Source: DATMNI01 sp035570275 (GTDB lineage Bacteria > Acidobacteriota > Terriglobia > Bryobacterales > Bryobacteraceae). From it: DNA of 64,000 bases. A model generated the notes under the pieces. It worked only from the letters and a program-made list of their open reading frames with translations, ran no database searches and was not told the origin of the DNA. Below are positions 1-8,366 of this stretch, piece after piece; position 1 is the first letter of the stretch; the number at the start of each line of letters is the position of its first letter. Location of the stretch: contig DATMNI010000280.1 in assembly GCA_035570275.1 (NCBI GenBank), positions 1-64,000 of the forward strand. Direction: 5' to 3'. The position numbers and the translations under genes are program-made.

Positions 1-552
1 CTCGTGGTGCAGGATGTAGCCCAGCTCGTCCACACCCTCCACCAGACACTGCTTGGAGAAGGCGTCAACGGGGAATTCCACCTGCCGGCCGGAGGGCGTG
101 CTCAGGGTCTGGTTGGGCAGATCGATTTTGATCGTCGCCGCCGCATTGGCCGCGACGGCGGCGAACAGCTCCGCGTGCACATCGGCAGGCACCACGATGG
201 GCAGCAACGAATTCTTCAGCGAGTTCTGCTTGAAGATGTCGGCGAAGCTGGTGCTGATGACCGCCCGGAATCCGAACTGCGTGAGCGCCCACGGGGCGTG
301 CTCGCGCGAGCTGCCGCAGCCGAAATTGTCGCCGGCCAATAGCACCTGCGCGCCCTGCGCCTGCGGCTGGTTGAGAATGAAATCCGGCTTGGGATGGCCC
401 TGGGAGTCGTAGCGCCAGTCGTTGAAGAGCTGCTTGTCGAGACCGGCTTTTGAGATCGTCTTCAGAAAGCGCGCTGGAATGATCTGGTCGGTATCGACGT
501 TGTTGATGGGCAGCGCCACCACGCGGCTTTCGAAATTGGTAAACGGTATCAT
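1..552 (-). CDS. leuD: 3-isopropylmalate dehydratase small subunit (partial, C-terminus cut off)
   Basis: Small (swivel) subunit of isopropylmalate isomerase, which partners LeuC to convert 2- to 3-isopropylmalate in leucine synthesis. The minus-strand frame is open from an ATG at 552 to the window edge (184 codons). It shows the family hallmarks: an N-terminal NNVDTDQIIPARFLK segment, then LLAGDNFGCGSSREHAPWAL near residues 70-90, and it ends in an LGYILHHE segment typical of the last part of LeuD. Roughly 10-20 residues are missing at the C-terminus (the family is usually about 200 aa). It lies 23 bp after leuC on the same strand, so it is the last visible gene of the leu operon. Confidence 0.95.
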   Translation of the reverse strand, partial: MIPFTNFESRVVALPINNVDTDQIIPARFLKTISKAGLDKQLFNDWRYDSQGHPKPDFILNQPQAQGAQVLLAGDNFGCGSSREHAPWALTQFGFRAVISTSFADIFKQNSLKNSLLPIVVPADVHAELFAAVAANAAATIKIDLPNQTLSTPSGRQVEFPVDAFSKQCLVEGVDELGYILHHE

Positions 553-575
553 GCTGATCTCCTCCAAGCGGCTCG

Positions 576-1976
576 TCAAAGCAGGGTCCTCACATCCGTG
601 ACCACGCCGGTGAGGGCGCTGGCGGCGGCGGTGAGCGGGCTGGCCAGGAAGGTGCGTCCGCCTTTGCCCTGCCGTCCTTCGAAATTGCGGTTGCTGGTGG
701 AAACGCTGTACTGGCCGGGCGCAAGCTGGTCGCCGTTCATGGCGATGCACATGGAGCAGCCGGGCTCGCGCCACTCGCACCCGGCGGCGCGGAATAGCTC
801 CGGAAGGCCTTCGGCGATGGCCTGGCGTTTCACTTCCTGCGAGCCGGGAACCACCATCACCCGCACCTTGGCGTTCACCTTGCGGCCCTTGAGCAGCGCG
901 GCCGCCGTACGCAGGTCTGAGATGCGCGAGTTGGTGCAGCTTCCAATGAAGACAACGTCGATGGGGTGGCCCACCAGCGGCTTGCCGCCTTCCAGGCCCA
1001 TGTAGAGCAGGGCCTTGGCGATGCTGTCGCGCTCCATGGGGTCGGCCACCTGCGCCGGGTCGGGCACCGGCGAATTGATGGAAACACCCATGCCGGGATT
1101 GGTGCCGAAAGTGATCATGGGTTCCAGCGCATCGGCGTCGATGGCGATGGTGCGGTCATAGGCGGCCCCGTCATCGGTGGGCAGTTGCTTCCAGCGCGCC
1201 ATGGCAGCGCCCCATTCGGCGCCCTGGGGAGCGTGCGGGCGGCCGGCCAGATACTCCAGAGTGGTGTCGTCAGGGGCTACCAGGCCGGCGCGGGCGCCGC
1301 CTTCAATCGACATATTGCAGACCGTCATGCGCTCTTCCATGCCGAGCGCGCGGATGGCGCTGCCGGTATATTCGAAGACGCTGCCGGTGCCGCCGCCGAT
1401 ACCGATTCGGGCGATCAAGGATAGGATGATGTCCTTGGCCGAAACGCCCGCGTGCAGCGTGCCATTCACCTGAACTTCAAAGGTCTTGGACCGGCGCTGC
1501 AACAGGCACTGGGTGGCCAGCACGTGCTCCACCTCGCTGGTGCCGATGCCGAAAGCCAGCGCGCCGAACGCGCCATGGGTGGCGGTGTGGCTGTCCCCGC
1601 AGACCACGGTCATGCCGGGCTGGGTGAGGCCAAGCTCGGGGCCGATCACGTGTACGATCCCCTGCCGGTCGCTGTGAATACCCAGGCAGCGGATGCCGAA
1701 TTCCGAACAGTTGGTTTCCAGTTGCGCGAGCTGTCTGGCGGCGATCTCGTCCACGATCGGCAGCGATCGGTCGGTGGTGGGGATGCTGTGGTCGGCGGTG
1801 GCGATGGTGAGATCGGGCCGCCGCACCTTCAGGCCGCGCTCGCGCAGGCCTTGGAAAGCCTGCGGGGAAGTGACTTCGTGGACCAGATGCAGGTCAACGT
1901 AGAGCAGCGACGGCGCGCCGGGGCGCTCGGCGACAATGTGGGAGTCCCAGAGTTTTTCGATGATCGTTTGTGGCAT
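576..1976 (-). CDS. leuC: 3-isopropylmalate dehydratase large subunit
   Basis: Aconitase-family large subunit (466 aa, the normal bacterial length) that carries the [4Fe-4S] cluster and isomerises 2-isopropylmalate with LeuD in the cytoplasm. Cluster-ligand motifs are visible: GSCTNSR near residue 350 and GCSMC near 407-410. The early GDSHTATHGAFGALAFGIG segment is also typical. The start MPQTIIEKLWDSH matches the family N-terminus. It is co-oriented with leuB upstream, separated by a 96-bp gap that holds a heptamer inverted repeat, and with leuD downstream. Confidence 0.97.
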   Translation of the reverse strand: MPQTIIEKLWDSHIVAERPGAPSLLYVDLHLVHEVTSPQAFQGLRERGLKVRRPDLTIATADHSIPTTDRSLPIVDEIAARQLAQLETNCSEFGIRCLGIHSDRQGIVHVIGPELGLTQPGMTVVCGDSHTATHGAFGALAFGIGTSEVEHVLATQCLLQRRSKTFEVQVNGTLHAGVSAKDIILSLIARIGIGGGTGSVFEYTGSAIRALGMEERMTVCNMSIEGGARAGLVAPDDTTLEYLAGRPHAPQGAEWGAAMARWKQLPTDDGAAYDRTIAIDADALEPMITFGTNPGMGVSINSPVPDPAQVADPMERDSIAKALLYMGLEGGKPLVGHPIDVVFIGSCTNSRISDLRTAAALLKGRKVNAKVRVMVVPGSQEVKRQAIAEGLPELFRAAGCEWREPGCSMCIAMNGDQLAPGQYSVSTSNRNFEGRQGKGGRTFLASPLTAAASALTGVVTDVRTLL

Positions 1977-2072
1977 AAAGCTTTCAGCTATTAGCTTTCA
2001 GCTATCAGCTTTCTCGGGCGGCCTGTGGCCGCCAGCGCCTTAGCTGACGGCTGATAGCTGATAGCTTCTTTT
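1977..2072. repeat. Heptamer-based inverted repeat between leuB and leuC
   Basis: The gap between leuB and leuC consists of an array of 7-bp units of the AGCTTTC/AGCTATC type on the left, a GC-rich centre, and the reverse complement of the same units on the right (GCTGATAGCTGATAGCTTC). The two arms could pair into a long hairpin inside the leu transcript. A second copy with the same architecture sits at 52744-52861 beside aspS. Function unknown. Confidence 0.75.
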
Positions 2073-3158
2073 TCACCCAATCGCCGCACATACCGCCGCC
2101 CCTACTTCCTCCGTAGTGGCCGGCTGGCCTGCGGGACGAAGGTCGGCGGTAACCTTGCCGCTTTCCAGCACGGCTTCAATGGCGGCATCCACCGCGCGGG
2201 CTTCCGCTTTCAAACCGAAACTGTATTCCAGCATAGCGCCCACCGAACCGATAGCGCCCAGCGGGTTAGCCTTGTTTTGGCCGGCGATATCGGGCGCGGA
2301 GCCGTGCACCGGTTCGTACAAGCCCACCCAGGCGCCGGAGGGGCGCTGGTCGCCGATGGAGGCGGAGGGCAGCATCCCGATGGAGCCGGCCAGCACCGCG
2401 CCTTCATCGCTCAGAATGTCGCCGAACATGTTTTCCGTGAGCACAACATCGAAACGGCGCGGGTTCAGGATCAGTTGCATGGCGCAGTTGTCCACCAGCA
2501 GGTGGTCCAGCGCCACGTCGGGAAATTCCCTGGCGATCTCCACCACCACGCGGCGCCAAAGCTGCGAATTCTCGAGCACGTTGGACTTGTCTACCGATGT
2601 AACTTTCCGGCGGCGCGCGCGCGCCAGGTGGAAGGCCATGCGGGCAACGCGCTCGATTTCGGCGCGCGTGTAGGTCATGGTATTGACCGCCCACGTGTCC
2701 GCGCCGGCTTCCGTAATGCCGCGCGGCGTTCCGTAATAGATTCCGCCCGTCAGTTCGCGGACGATAATCATGTCGGTGCCTTCCACCAGGTGGTTCTTCA
2801 GCGGTGAAGAATCCAGTTGCGACGCATAGGCCCGAACCGGGCGCAGGTTGGCGTACACGCCCAGCGCTTTGCGCAGACCCAGCAGTCCTTTTTCGGGCCG
2901 CTTTTCAGGCGGGGCGTTGTCGAATTCGGGCAGCCCCACGGCGCCCATCAGGGTAGCGTCGGCACCCGCTGCCAGGCGCAGCGTTTCCTCGGGCAGAGGC
3001 GAGCCGGTCTGGTGAATCGCCGTGCCCCCTAGCAGACCTTCGGTCAATTTCAGGTTGTGGCGATACTTGCCGGCGATATGCGTCAGTACGCGCACGGCCT
3101 GGCCTGTGACTTCGGTCCCGATACCGTCGCCGGGAAGTACCAGAACGTTCAAATCCAT
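2073..3158 (-). CDS. leuB: 3-isopropylmalate dehydrogenase
   Basis: NAD-dependent oxidative decarboxylase of 3-isopropylmalate (361 aa, usual length). Visible family features are the N-terminal LPGDGIGTEV, the substrate-loop segment YGTPRG near residue 143, VDNCAMQLI near 222 (Asp metal ligand), and the signature NMFGDILSDEGAVLAGSIGM near 244-263. It starts 3 bp after the leuA stop, so the two are almost certainly co-transcribed and probably translationally linked. Confidence 0.97.
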   Translation of the reverse strand: MDLNVLVLPGDGIGTEVTGQAVRVLTHIAGKYRHNLKLTEGLLGGTAIHQTGSPLPEETLRLAAGADATLMGAVGLPEFDNAPPEKRPEKGLLGLRKALGVYANLRPVRAYASQLDSSPLKNHLVEGTDMIIVRELTGGIYYGTPRGITEAGADTWAVNTMTYTRAEIERVARMAFHLARARRRKVTSVDKSNVLENSQLWRRVVVEIAREFPDVALDHLLVDNCAMQLILNPRRFDVVLTENMFGDILSDEGAVLAGSIGMLPSASIGDQRPSGAWVGLYEPVHGSAPDIAGQNKANPLGAIGSVGAMLEYSFGLKAEARAVDAAIEAVLESGKVTADLRPAGQPATTEEVGAAVCAAIG

Positions 3159-3161
3159 GAA

Positions 3162-4361
3162 TTATTCCGCCGCCACCCCGAGGGCCTTCACGCCGTCATG
3201 CTCTCCAGACTGGTTCACACCAGAATGGATGAGGGCGGCGATTTCTTCGTCCATCAGGCCCTTCTTGCGGTGGTCGGCAACGGCTGTGAAGCGATGGTAA
3301 AGGTGGTCCAACTCTGCCTTGGAGAGTGAAAAGCCCAGTTCGTGGGCGCGCTGGTTGAGGGCGTGCCGTCCACTGTGCTTGCCCAGCACCAGCTTGCCTT
3401 CGGGCACGCCGACGGTGCGGGGGTCGATGATCTCGTAGGTGGTTTTTTCCTTGAGGTAGCCATCCTGGTGGATGCCGGCCTCGTGCGCAAAAGCGTTGCG
3501 GCCCACAATGGCCTTGTTGGGTTGTGGGCCGAACGTGATGATCGAGCTCAACAGCTCGCTCGCCGAGAAGAGGTGCTCGGTTACGATGCCGGTGTGATAC
3601 GGGTAAGCATCAGACCGGGTTTTCAAAATCATGACGATTTCTTCGAGCGAGCAGTTCCCTGCCCGCTCGCCGATGCCGTTGATGGTGCATTCGATCTGCC
3701 GGGCGCCGGCTTCGATCGCCACCAAAGAGTTCGCCACGGCCAGGCCCAGGTCGTCGTGGCAATGCACGCTGACCGTGGCGCAATCGCCCAGAGCTTTGGC
3801 GATGCGGCCGATCAGCACGCCGTATTCCTTGGGGGTGGAGTAGCCCACGGTGTCGGGAATGTTCACCGTGCGGGCGCCGGCGGCGACTACGGCTCTCGCA
3901 ATCTTTTCCAGGAAGTCCGGGTCGGTGCGGGCGCCGTCCTCGGCGGAGAACTCCACGTCGTCCACGTGGCGGCGCGCCAGTTCCACGGCGGCCACGGCTT
4001 CCTCCAGAACCTGCTCTTGCGACTTCTTCAATTTGTACTTGAGATGAATCTCACTGGTGGCGATGAAGGTGTGGATGCGCGGGCGTTTGGCGTGCGTCAG
4101 CGCCTTGGCCGCGCGTTCCACGTCCAGCGTGCAGCAGCGCGCCAGGCCGGTTACCTGCGCCCACGGAAATTCGCGGCTGACGGCATCGACAGCATCGAAA
4201 TCGCCTTCGGAGGCGATCGGAAACCCGGCCTCCAGGACGTCTACTCCCAGTTCCACCAGCTTGCGGGCCATGCGCAGCTTTTCAGGAACTGTCATGCTGC
4301 AACCCGGCGATTGCTCGCCGTCGCGCAGGGTCGTATCGAAAATGAATACGCGATCGCTCAC
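3162..4361 (-). CDS. leuA: 2-isopropylmalate synthase, short form without regulatory domain
   Basis: First committed step of leucine synthesis: condensation of acetyl-CoA with 2-oxoisovalerate. The TIM-barrel catalytic domain is complete: DTTLRDGEQSPG at residues 9-20, the metal-binding HCHDDLGLAVANS near 200, GIGERAGN near 229 and GKHSGRHAL near 335. The protein stops at 399 aa, shortly after the linker subdomain, where classical LeuA (about 510-520 aa) continues into the leucine-binding regulatory domain. Start is GTG at 4361 with GGAGACGGAG upstream. A homocitrate synthase or other paralogue is possible from length alone, but the leuBCD context favours LeuA. Confidence 0.88.
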   Translation of the reverse strand: MSDRVFIFDTTLRDGEQSPGCSMTVPEKLRMARKLVELGVDVLEAGFPIASEGDFDAVDAVSREFPWAQVTGLARCCTLDVERAAKALTHAKRPRIHTFIATSEIHLKYKLKKSQEQVLEEAVAAVELARRHVDDVEFSAEDGARTDPDFLEKIARAVVAAGARTVNIPDTVGYSTPKEYGVLIGRIAKALGDCATVSVHCHDDLGLAVANSLVAIEAGARQIECTINGIGERAGNCSLEEIVMILKTRSDAYPYHTGIVTEHLFSASELLSSIITFGPQPNKAIVGRNAFAHEAGIHQDGYLKEKTTYEIIDPRTVGVPEGKLVLGKHSGRHALNQRAHELGFSLSKAELDHLYHRFTAVADHRKKGLMDEEIAALIHSGVNQSGEHDGVKALGVAAE

Positions 4362-4483
4362 AGTGTCTCCGTCTCCAACAGGGTTTCCGTCTCCAACAAA
4401 CCAAGTATGGCGGTTCGGGACCGATTTGGCAAATTTATAATATTAGCGGTCTATATTAGCCAATGTTATACTTGATTCTTCGC
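4362..4483. promoter_or_regulatory. Divergent leuA/LysR intergenic region with candidate operator
   Basis: Divergent promoters for the leu operon and the LysR gene must lie in these 122 bp. An AT-rich stretch at 4431-4470 contains two direct copies of ATATTAGC (4440-4447 and 4453-4460, 13 bp apart) and the palindrome TAATATTA (4438-4445), in contrast to the GC-rich surroundings. LysR regulators usually bind such sites next to their own gene. A 13-bp unit TCCGTCTCCAACA is also duplicated in the leuA leader, around 4369-4397. Confidence 0.55.
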
Positions 4484-5353
4484 ATGGAACTCTATTCGCT
4501 TCAGGTATTTCTGGCGGTGGCCACGGAGAAGAGCTTTTCGCGGGCGGCGGACAAACTGCTGCGCACGCAGCCGGCGATCTCGCTGGCGCTGCAGCGGCTG
4601 GAACTGGAACTGGGGGAGAGGCTGATCGACCGTTCCGGCAAAGACCTGATCCTGACCGATGCCGGGCGCACGGTGCTCGACTATGCGCGGCGGTTTCAAA
4701 GCCTCAAACACGAGTTGGACAACTCCATCGCCGAACTGCGCGACAACTCGGCGGGGCGGCTTACCATCGGCGCCAACGAGTCCACCACTTTATACTTGCT
4801 GCGCCACATCGAGCGGTACCGCGAACTGTATCCAAAAGTAAAAGTGCAGATCCGGCGCAGTTTGTCGAGCAAGATACCCAACGAATTGCTGGACGGCAAC
4901 CTGGAACTCGGTGTGATCAGCTACGACCCGGCCGATGAGCGGCTGAAGTCGAAGGTGATCTTTAGCGACGCTCTGGCCTTCGTGGTGTCGCCGAAACACC
5001 GGCTGGCGCATCGCAAGACGATCTCCATCACGGAACTGGGGGCCGAGACGTTCATCGCGCATAACGTGGTGTCGCCATACCGCGAGGTGGTGCTGCGCGA
5101 ATTTCAGACCCACAAGGTGCCTTTGAATATGGATGTGGAGATGCCGACCATCGAAACCATTCGCAAGCTGGTGCAGAACAACGTGGGCGTGGCCTTCCTG
5201 CCGCGGATGTGCGTGGAGCAGGAAATCGACCAGGGCAAGCTGTGCGAGGTGCGGGTGAAAGAGATGCACGTGGAGCGCAAGATCCGGCTGGTTTACCCCA
5301 CCAGGCGCGGGTTGAGCCATGCGGCAAAGGCCTTTCTGGAGGTGGTGGGATGA
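4484..5353 (+). CDS. LysR-family transcriptional regulator, probable leu operon regulator
   Basis: 289-aa LysR-type regulator. The N-terminal winged helix-turn-helix is clear (MELYSLQVFLAVATEKSFSR, then AADKLLRTQPAISLALQRLE), followed by a periplasmic-binding-like effector domain from about residue 90. I chose ATG 4484 rather than ATG 4463 because MELYSLQVF is the canonical LysR N-terminus. It is divergent from leuA, the usual arrangement for a LysR protein controlling its neighbour, so regulation of leucine synthesis is likely. The effector is unknown; in LeuO- or CysB-type relatives it is a pathway intermediate. Confidence 0.9.
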   Translation: MELYSLQVFLAVATEKSFSRAADKLLRTQPAISLALQRLELELGERLIDRSGKDLILTDAGRTVLDYARRFQSLKHELDNSIAELRDNSAGRLTIGANESTTLYLLRHIERYRELYPKVKVQIRRSLSSKIPNELLDGNLELGVISYDPADERLKSKVIFSDALAFVVSPKHRLAHRKTISITELGAETFIAHNVVSPYREVVLREFQTHKVPLNMDVEMPTIETIRKLVQNNVGVAFLPRMCVEQEIDQGKLCEVRVKEMHVERKIRLVYPTRRGLSHAAKAFLEVVG

Positions 5354-5381
5354 GCGCCGGCGGATGCGCCGTACCAGGCAA

Positions 5382-5795
5382 TTACGGCTTGCCCCAATCC
5401 TGCCACGCAAGCCCCTTCACACGCGCAAACTCCGCGACGTTCGATGTCACCAGCGTGAATTTACTCCGCAATACCTGGCCTGCAATCAACAGGTCGTAGG
5501 CCCCAATCGGCTTGCCATCCGCCTCCAAGGCCGCTCGCACCGCACCGGCAACCCGAGCGTCTTCTTCTTCGAAGGGCAGCATGGCGATCGGACCGGCGAA
5601 GAACGCCTCAAGCCGCCGCCGGTTGGCCTCCTGCTGTCCACTCTTGGCGACACCGTACCAGAGTTCAAAAGCAACCATCGAGGGCACGAAGACCGCAGCG
5701 CCGCCGGCAATGGCTTTTTGAAATCGAGCGCGGACCCCAGCCGGTCTTCCATTGATGAGCGCGATGCACGCGTTGGTATCGAGGAGAAGAGTCAC
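5382..5795 (-). CDS. vapC: PIN-domain ribonuclease toxin, VapC family
   Basis: 137-aa VapC-type toxin, an RNase that usually cleaves tRNA or rRNA. The four acidic/polar PIN positions are visible: Asp in LLLDTNACIALI, Glu in VAFELWYG, Asp in IGAYDLLIAGQ and Asn in LVTSNVAEF. The GTG start at 5795 overlaps the end of the vapB remnant by GTGA, the standard arrangement of vapBC. Because vapB seems to lack its N-terminus, whether the toxin is expressed and controlled is uncertain. It is convergent with the LysR gene. Confidence 0.9.
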   Translation of the reverse strand: MTLLLDTNACIALINGRPAGVRARFQKAIAGGAAVFVPSMVAFELWYGVAKSGQQEANRRRLEAFFAGPIAMLPFEEEDARVAGAVRAALEADGKPIGAYDLLIAGQVLRSKFTLVTSNVAEFARVKGLAWQDWGKP

Positions 5796-5983
5796 TTGAA
5801 AATCTCGCGACGGGGGGCAACGGGTTGCTTACGGCCCTTTTCCATGAACGGCTCGGGCCCAAAGCGGTCTAGTTCCTCAAACCACTTTGCGGTATCCGCA
5901 ACGAATGGTTCTAATAGAACGCCCTGAGCAACCCGCCGAATGCGCACCCGGTCCCCCTCAAAGCGATATTCCTTGGGTATAGA
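5792..5983 (-). pseudogene. vapB: vapB antitoxin remnant lacking its N-terminus
   Basis: Reading back from the TGA at 5794-5792, the frame stays open to a stop at 5986-5984 and gives a peptide beginning IPKEYRFEGDRVRIRR, with DRFGPEPFMEKGRKQP near the end. This matches the middle and C-terminal part of SpoVT/AbrB-type VapB antitoxins. The family N-terminus (a KLFxxGRSQAVRL-type strand preceding the PKEYRF segment) is absent in all three minus-strand frames upstream, and no ATG lies before MEKGRK. A short duplicated unit GGGTATAGA sits exactly at the break (5975-5999). Likely a truncated antitoxin; an unusual start codon cannot be excluded. Confidence 0.7.
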
Positions 5984-6134
5984 TCATGGGTATAGACCAG
6001 TCAACTCAACCCGCCATGCCAGAATCGCGGCGCACATGCAGTCGGCCCCGCATATCGCAGCGGGCTGGCCGAACGCCGCAGGAGCGGTGCGAGCGTTGCC
6101 CGGCTTTTGCCCATCGGCGTGTTATATTGTTGCC

Positions 6135-6491
6135 ATGCCAAACGGCTACATTCCGATTTTCATTTTCTTGGCGCTGGCCATTTCGTTTCCCGTTATCGGG
6201 CTCCTGGCTGCCAAGTTGATCCGCCCCTCGGCGCCTTCCACAACCAAGCTGGAAGCCTACGAATGCGGCATCAAGGCCGCTTCGGATTCCCGTGGACGCT
6301 ACACCGTGCGGTTTTACATCATCGCCATCCTCTTTGTCATTTTCGACGTGGAGACCATCTTCTTATTCCCGTGGGCTGTCCGGTACCGCCGCATGGAATG
6401 GTTCGGCGTATCAGAGGTTGCCGTGTTCCTGGTGATTCTGGCCGTCGGCTACATTTGGGCCTATAAGAAGGGGGCCCTCGAGTGGGTGTAG
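6135..6491 (+). CDS. nuoA: NADH-quinone oxidoreductase subunit A
   Basis: 118-aa membrane subunit of respiratory complex I (NuoA/NdhC family). Three hydrophobic helices are visible, with the conserved loop YECGIKAASDSRGRYTVRFY near residues 43-62 and the FDVETIFLFPWAV segment at about 74-86. The start ATG 6135 gives the canonical short N-terminus. None of the other nuo genes follows: the downstream gene overlaps by 10 bp but encodes a secreted repeat protein. Other complex I genes must lie elsewhere. Confidence 0.95.
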   Translation: MPNGYIPIFIFLALAISFPVIGLLAAKLIRPSAPSTTKLEAYECGIKAASDSRGRYTVRFYIIAILFVIFDVETIFLFPWAVRYRRMEWFGVSEVAVFLVILAVGYIWAYKKGALEWV

Positions 6492-8245
6492 ATGTCCTGG
6501 GCCTGGGTGCAGGTTTCTTAGGAAAGCGTGCGGGCTTCTGGCGCGCCCCGGCTTGCGCCCTGGCAGGGCTGGCTTTGGTTGCCGTTGGAAATGCGGCGCC
6601 GATGTTGCGGTTAGTCGCCAGTACCGTTGGCCCGGTTTCCCTGGCGGCCGGCGCCACCACCACCCAAACGGTCGAGGCATATAACGCCGGCGATGGAGCC
6701 CTCACCCCGCTTCTGAGGTCCTCCGTTTCATGGATCGGCGCCTCGGCCGGAGCGCCCAGAGCCTGTTCGTCCCGGCCCGGCCTCTGCATCCCTTTGCTCT
6801 TCACCCTGTCAAGCGCAGGGCTGCCGGCCGGTAATTCCACGGGCATTGTCACCGTCACCGGCAGCGACCCGAATACGATCGATGCTCCGCAGACCATCAC
6901 GGTGACGCTCGCCATCGGTGGGGCGGTACCTGCCAGTGTGGATTCTTATGTTGCGCCCGGTGGAACTCGCGACATCGCGTTCGCCACCAACAACCGCATC
7001 CTCGGCGCCGCCGCCACGCAAGACGGCGGCAAGTGGCTTTCGCTGTTGCTGGATGCCAACGGCAGCTTCCAGTTCTCGTTCCCCTACCGGATTCATATCG
7101 CTCCCCAGGCCGCCATGCCATTGGGAACCTATAGCGGCGCCGTGGTCACCAGCGGGTCCGGTTTTGCCGCCGACAACAAGACCATCCCGGTGACTATGCG
7201 GGTGACCAACCAGCCGATCGCCCTGGTTCCGGCGGACCATTTCCACTCGCGGTTGGCGCAGGGCGCCCCGCCGTTTTCCGGCACCATCCCGCTGACCAAT
7301 CTGGGATTGGGGACCCTGACCGTGCCAACCGTGACGGCCTCCGGCGGCGTCTGGCTGACGGCCACTGCCTATCCCGGTGGAGCCGCGATCACACTGGATG
7401 CGGGCACGCTCGATCCCGGAGTCTACTCGGGTTCCGTCGTCATGAATTCCAATGCCGTGAATGGAGCGGTCACGGTTCCGGTGGATTTCGAGGTCATCGC
7501 CAAGGGGCCGCCCGCGATCAACTTTCAGGGCGTATTGGATAACGGAACATTCGTTCCGGGGGACTCTTTGTCGCCGGGCGACATCGCCGTCGTCAAGGGC
7601 GAACAGCTCTCTTTCGCACCGATCACGCTGGGGCAGGCAGCGCCGCTGGCGAACCAGGTCGGCGGCGCTCAGGTGATGGTCAACGGGGCGCCAGCGCCTA
7701 TGTATTACTCCACCTACGGCCAACTGGCGTTTCAGGTGCCCTACGAAACGGGGGTGGGCACGGCGCTGGTACAAGTGCAGCGGGATGGCGTGGCCGGCAA
7801 CACCGTTTCCGTTCAGGTGGCAAGCCGCGCGCCCCGGCTGCTGCTGATTAACGTGGGAGGTTACGGCGCCATCCTGAATACGGACGGCAGTATTCCGATG
7901 CCAGCGGGTTCGATTCCCGGTGTGAATACCCATCCGGCCCAGGTGGGCGATTCGCTCACGTTGTACGCCATTGGTCTGGGACCAACCACTCCTGCAGTCG
8001 GCACCGGGCAACCCGCGCCCTCGTCCGAGCCCCTGGCCCGTCTCACGACGACCCCGGTGGTTAATGTGGGTGGCGGCATCGGCGGTACCCTGGTGACTCC
8101 GCTCTTCGCCGGGTTGAGTCCGACCTACGCCGGCCTTTACCAGGTCAACTTTACCATCCCCTCCAACGTGGCACACGGGACGGTCAATCTGAGCCTCGGC
8201 TTTCCGGATTCAGTCAGTAACTCGGTGCAAATCGCCATCCAGTAG
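6482..8245 (+). CDS. Secreted protein with Solibacter-type C-terminal domain
   Basis: 587-aa protein of unknown function. After a basic N-terminus and hydrophobic segment ending near GNAAP (about residue 40) come beta-rich repeats with LPAGNSTGIVTVT-, MPLGTYSGAVVT- and LDPGVYSGSVV-type turns, similar to BACON-like modules. The last 220 residues (from NFQGVLDNGTFVPGDSLSPG, through YSTYGQLAFQVP and LTLYAIGLGPT, to YAGLYQVNFTIP) match my recollection of the TIGR03437 Solibacter C-terminal domain. The GTG start overlaps the nuoA stop, suggesting translational coupling. Likely exported; adhesion or cell-surface role is only a guess. Confidence 0.8.
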   Translation: MGVDVLGLGAGFLGKRAGFWRAPACALAGLALVAVGNAAPMLRLVASTVGPVSLAAGATTTQTVEAYNAGDGALTPLLRSSVSWIGASAGAPRACSSRPGLCIPLLFTLSSAGLPAGNSTGIVTVTGSDPNTIDAPQTITVTLAIGGAVPASVDSYVAPGGTRDIAFATNNRILGAAATQDGGKWLSLLLDANGSFQFSFPYRIHIAPQAAMPLGTYSGAVVTSGSGFAADNKTIPVTMRVTNQPIALVPADHFHSRLAQGAPPFSGTIPLTNLGLGTLTVPTVTASGGVWLTATAYPGGAAITLDAGTLDPGVYSGSVVMNSNAVNGAVTVPVDFEVIAKGPPAINFQGVLDNGTFVPGDSLSPGDIAVVKGEQLSFAPITLGQAAPLANQVGGAQVMVNGAPAPMYYSTYGQLAFQVPYETGVGTALVQVQRDGVAGNTVSVQVASRAPRLLLINVGGYGAILNTDGSIPMPAGSIPGVNTHPAQVGDSLTLYAIGLGPTTPAVGTGQPAPSSEPLARLTTTPVVNVGGGIGGTLVTPLFAGLSPTYAGLYQVNFTIPSNVAHGTVNLSLGFPDSVSNSVQIAIQ

Positions 8246-8252
8246 GAGTGAC

Positions 8253-8356
8253 CCAGTGGCAGTGACCCTCTGGGTCGCTCTTCCGTGCTTGGCTCCTCCG
8301 TGCTACGCTGCCCACTTTTCGCTGTGCTTCGCGACCCAGAGGGTCGCGGCCACTGG
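8253..8356. repeat. Palindromic element, family B copy 1
   Basis: Two 26-bp arms (8253-8278 and 8331-8356), each built around GACCCTCTGGGTCGC, are near-perfect inverted repeats separated by 52 bp. The element fills the space between two convergent genes. A shorter relative occurs at 34023-34070. It could act as a bidirectional terminator or be a small non-autonomous mobile repeat. Confidence 0.75.
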
Positions 8357-8366
8357 TCACGGCCGC

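Noticed and set aside
3342..4475. 377-codon frame antisense to leuA
   Set aside because: Opposite of a clearly functional LeuA; no start signal and no known domain.
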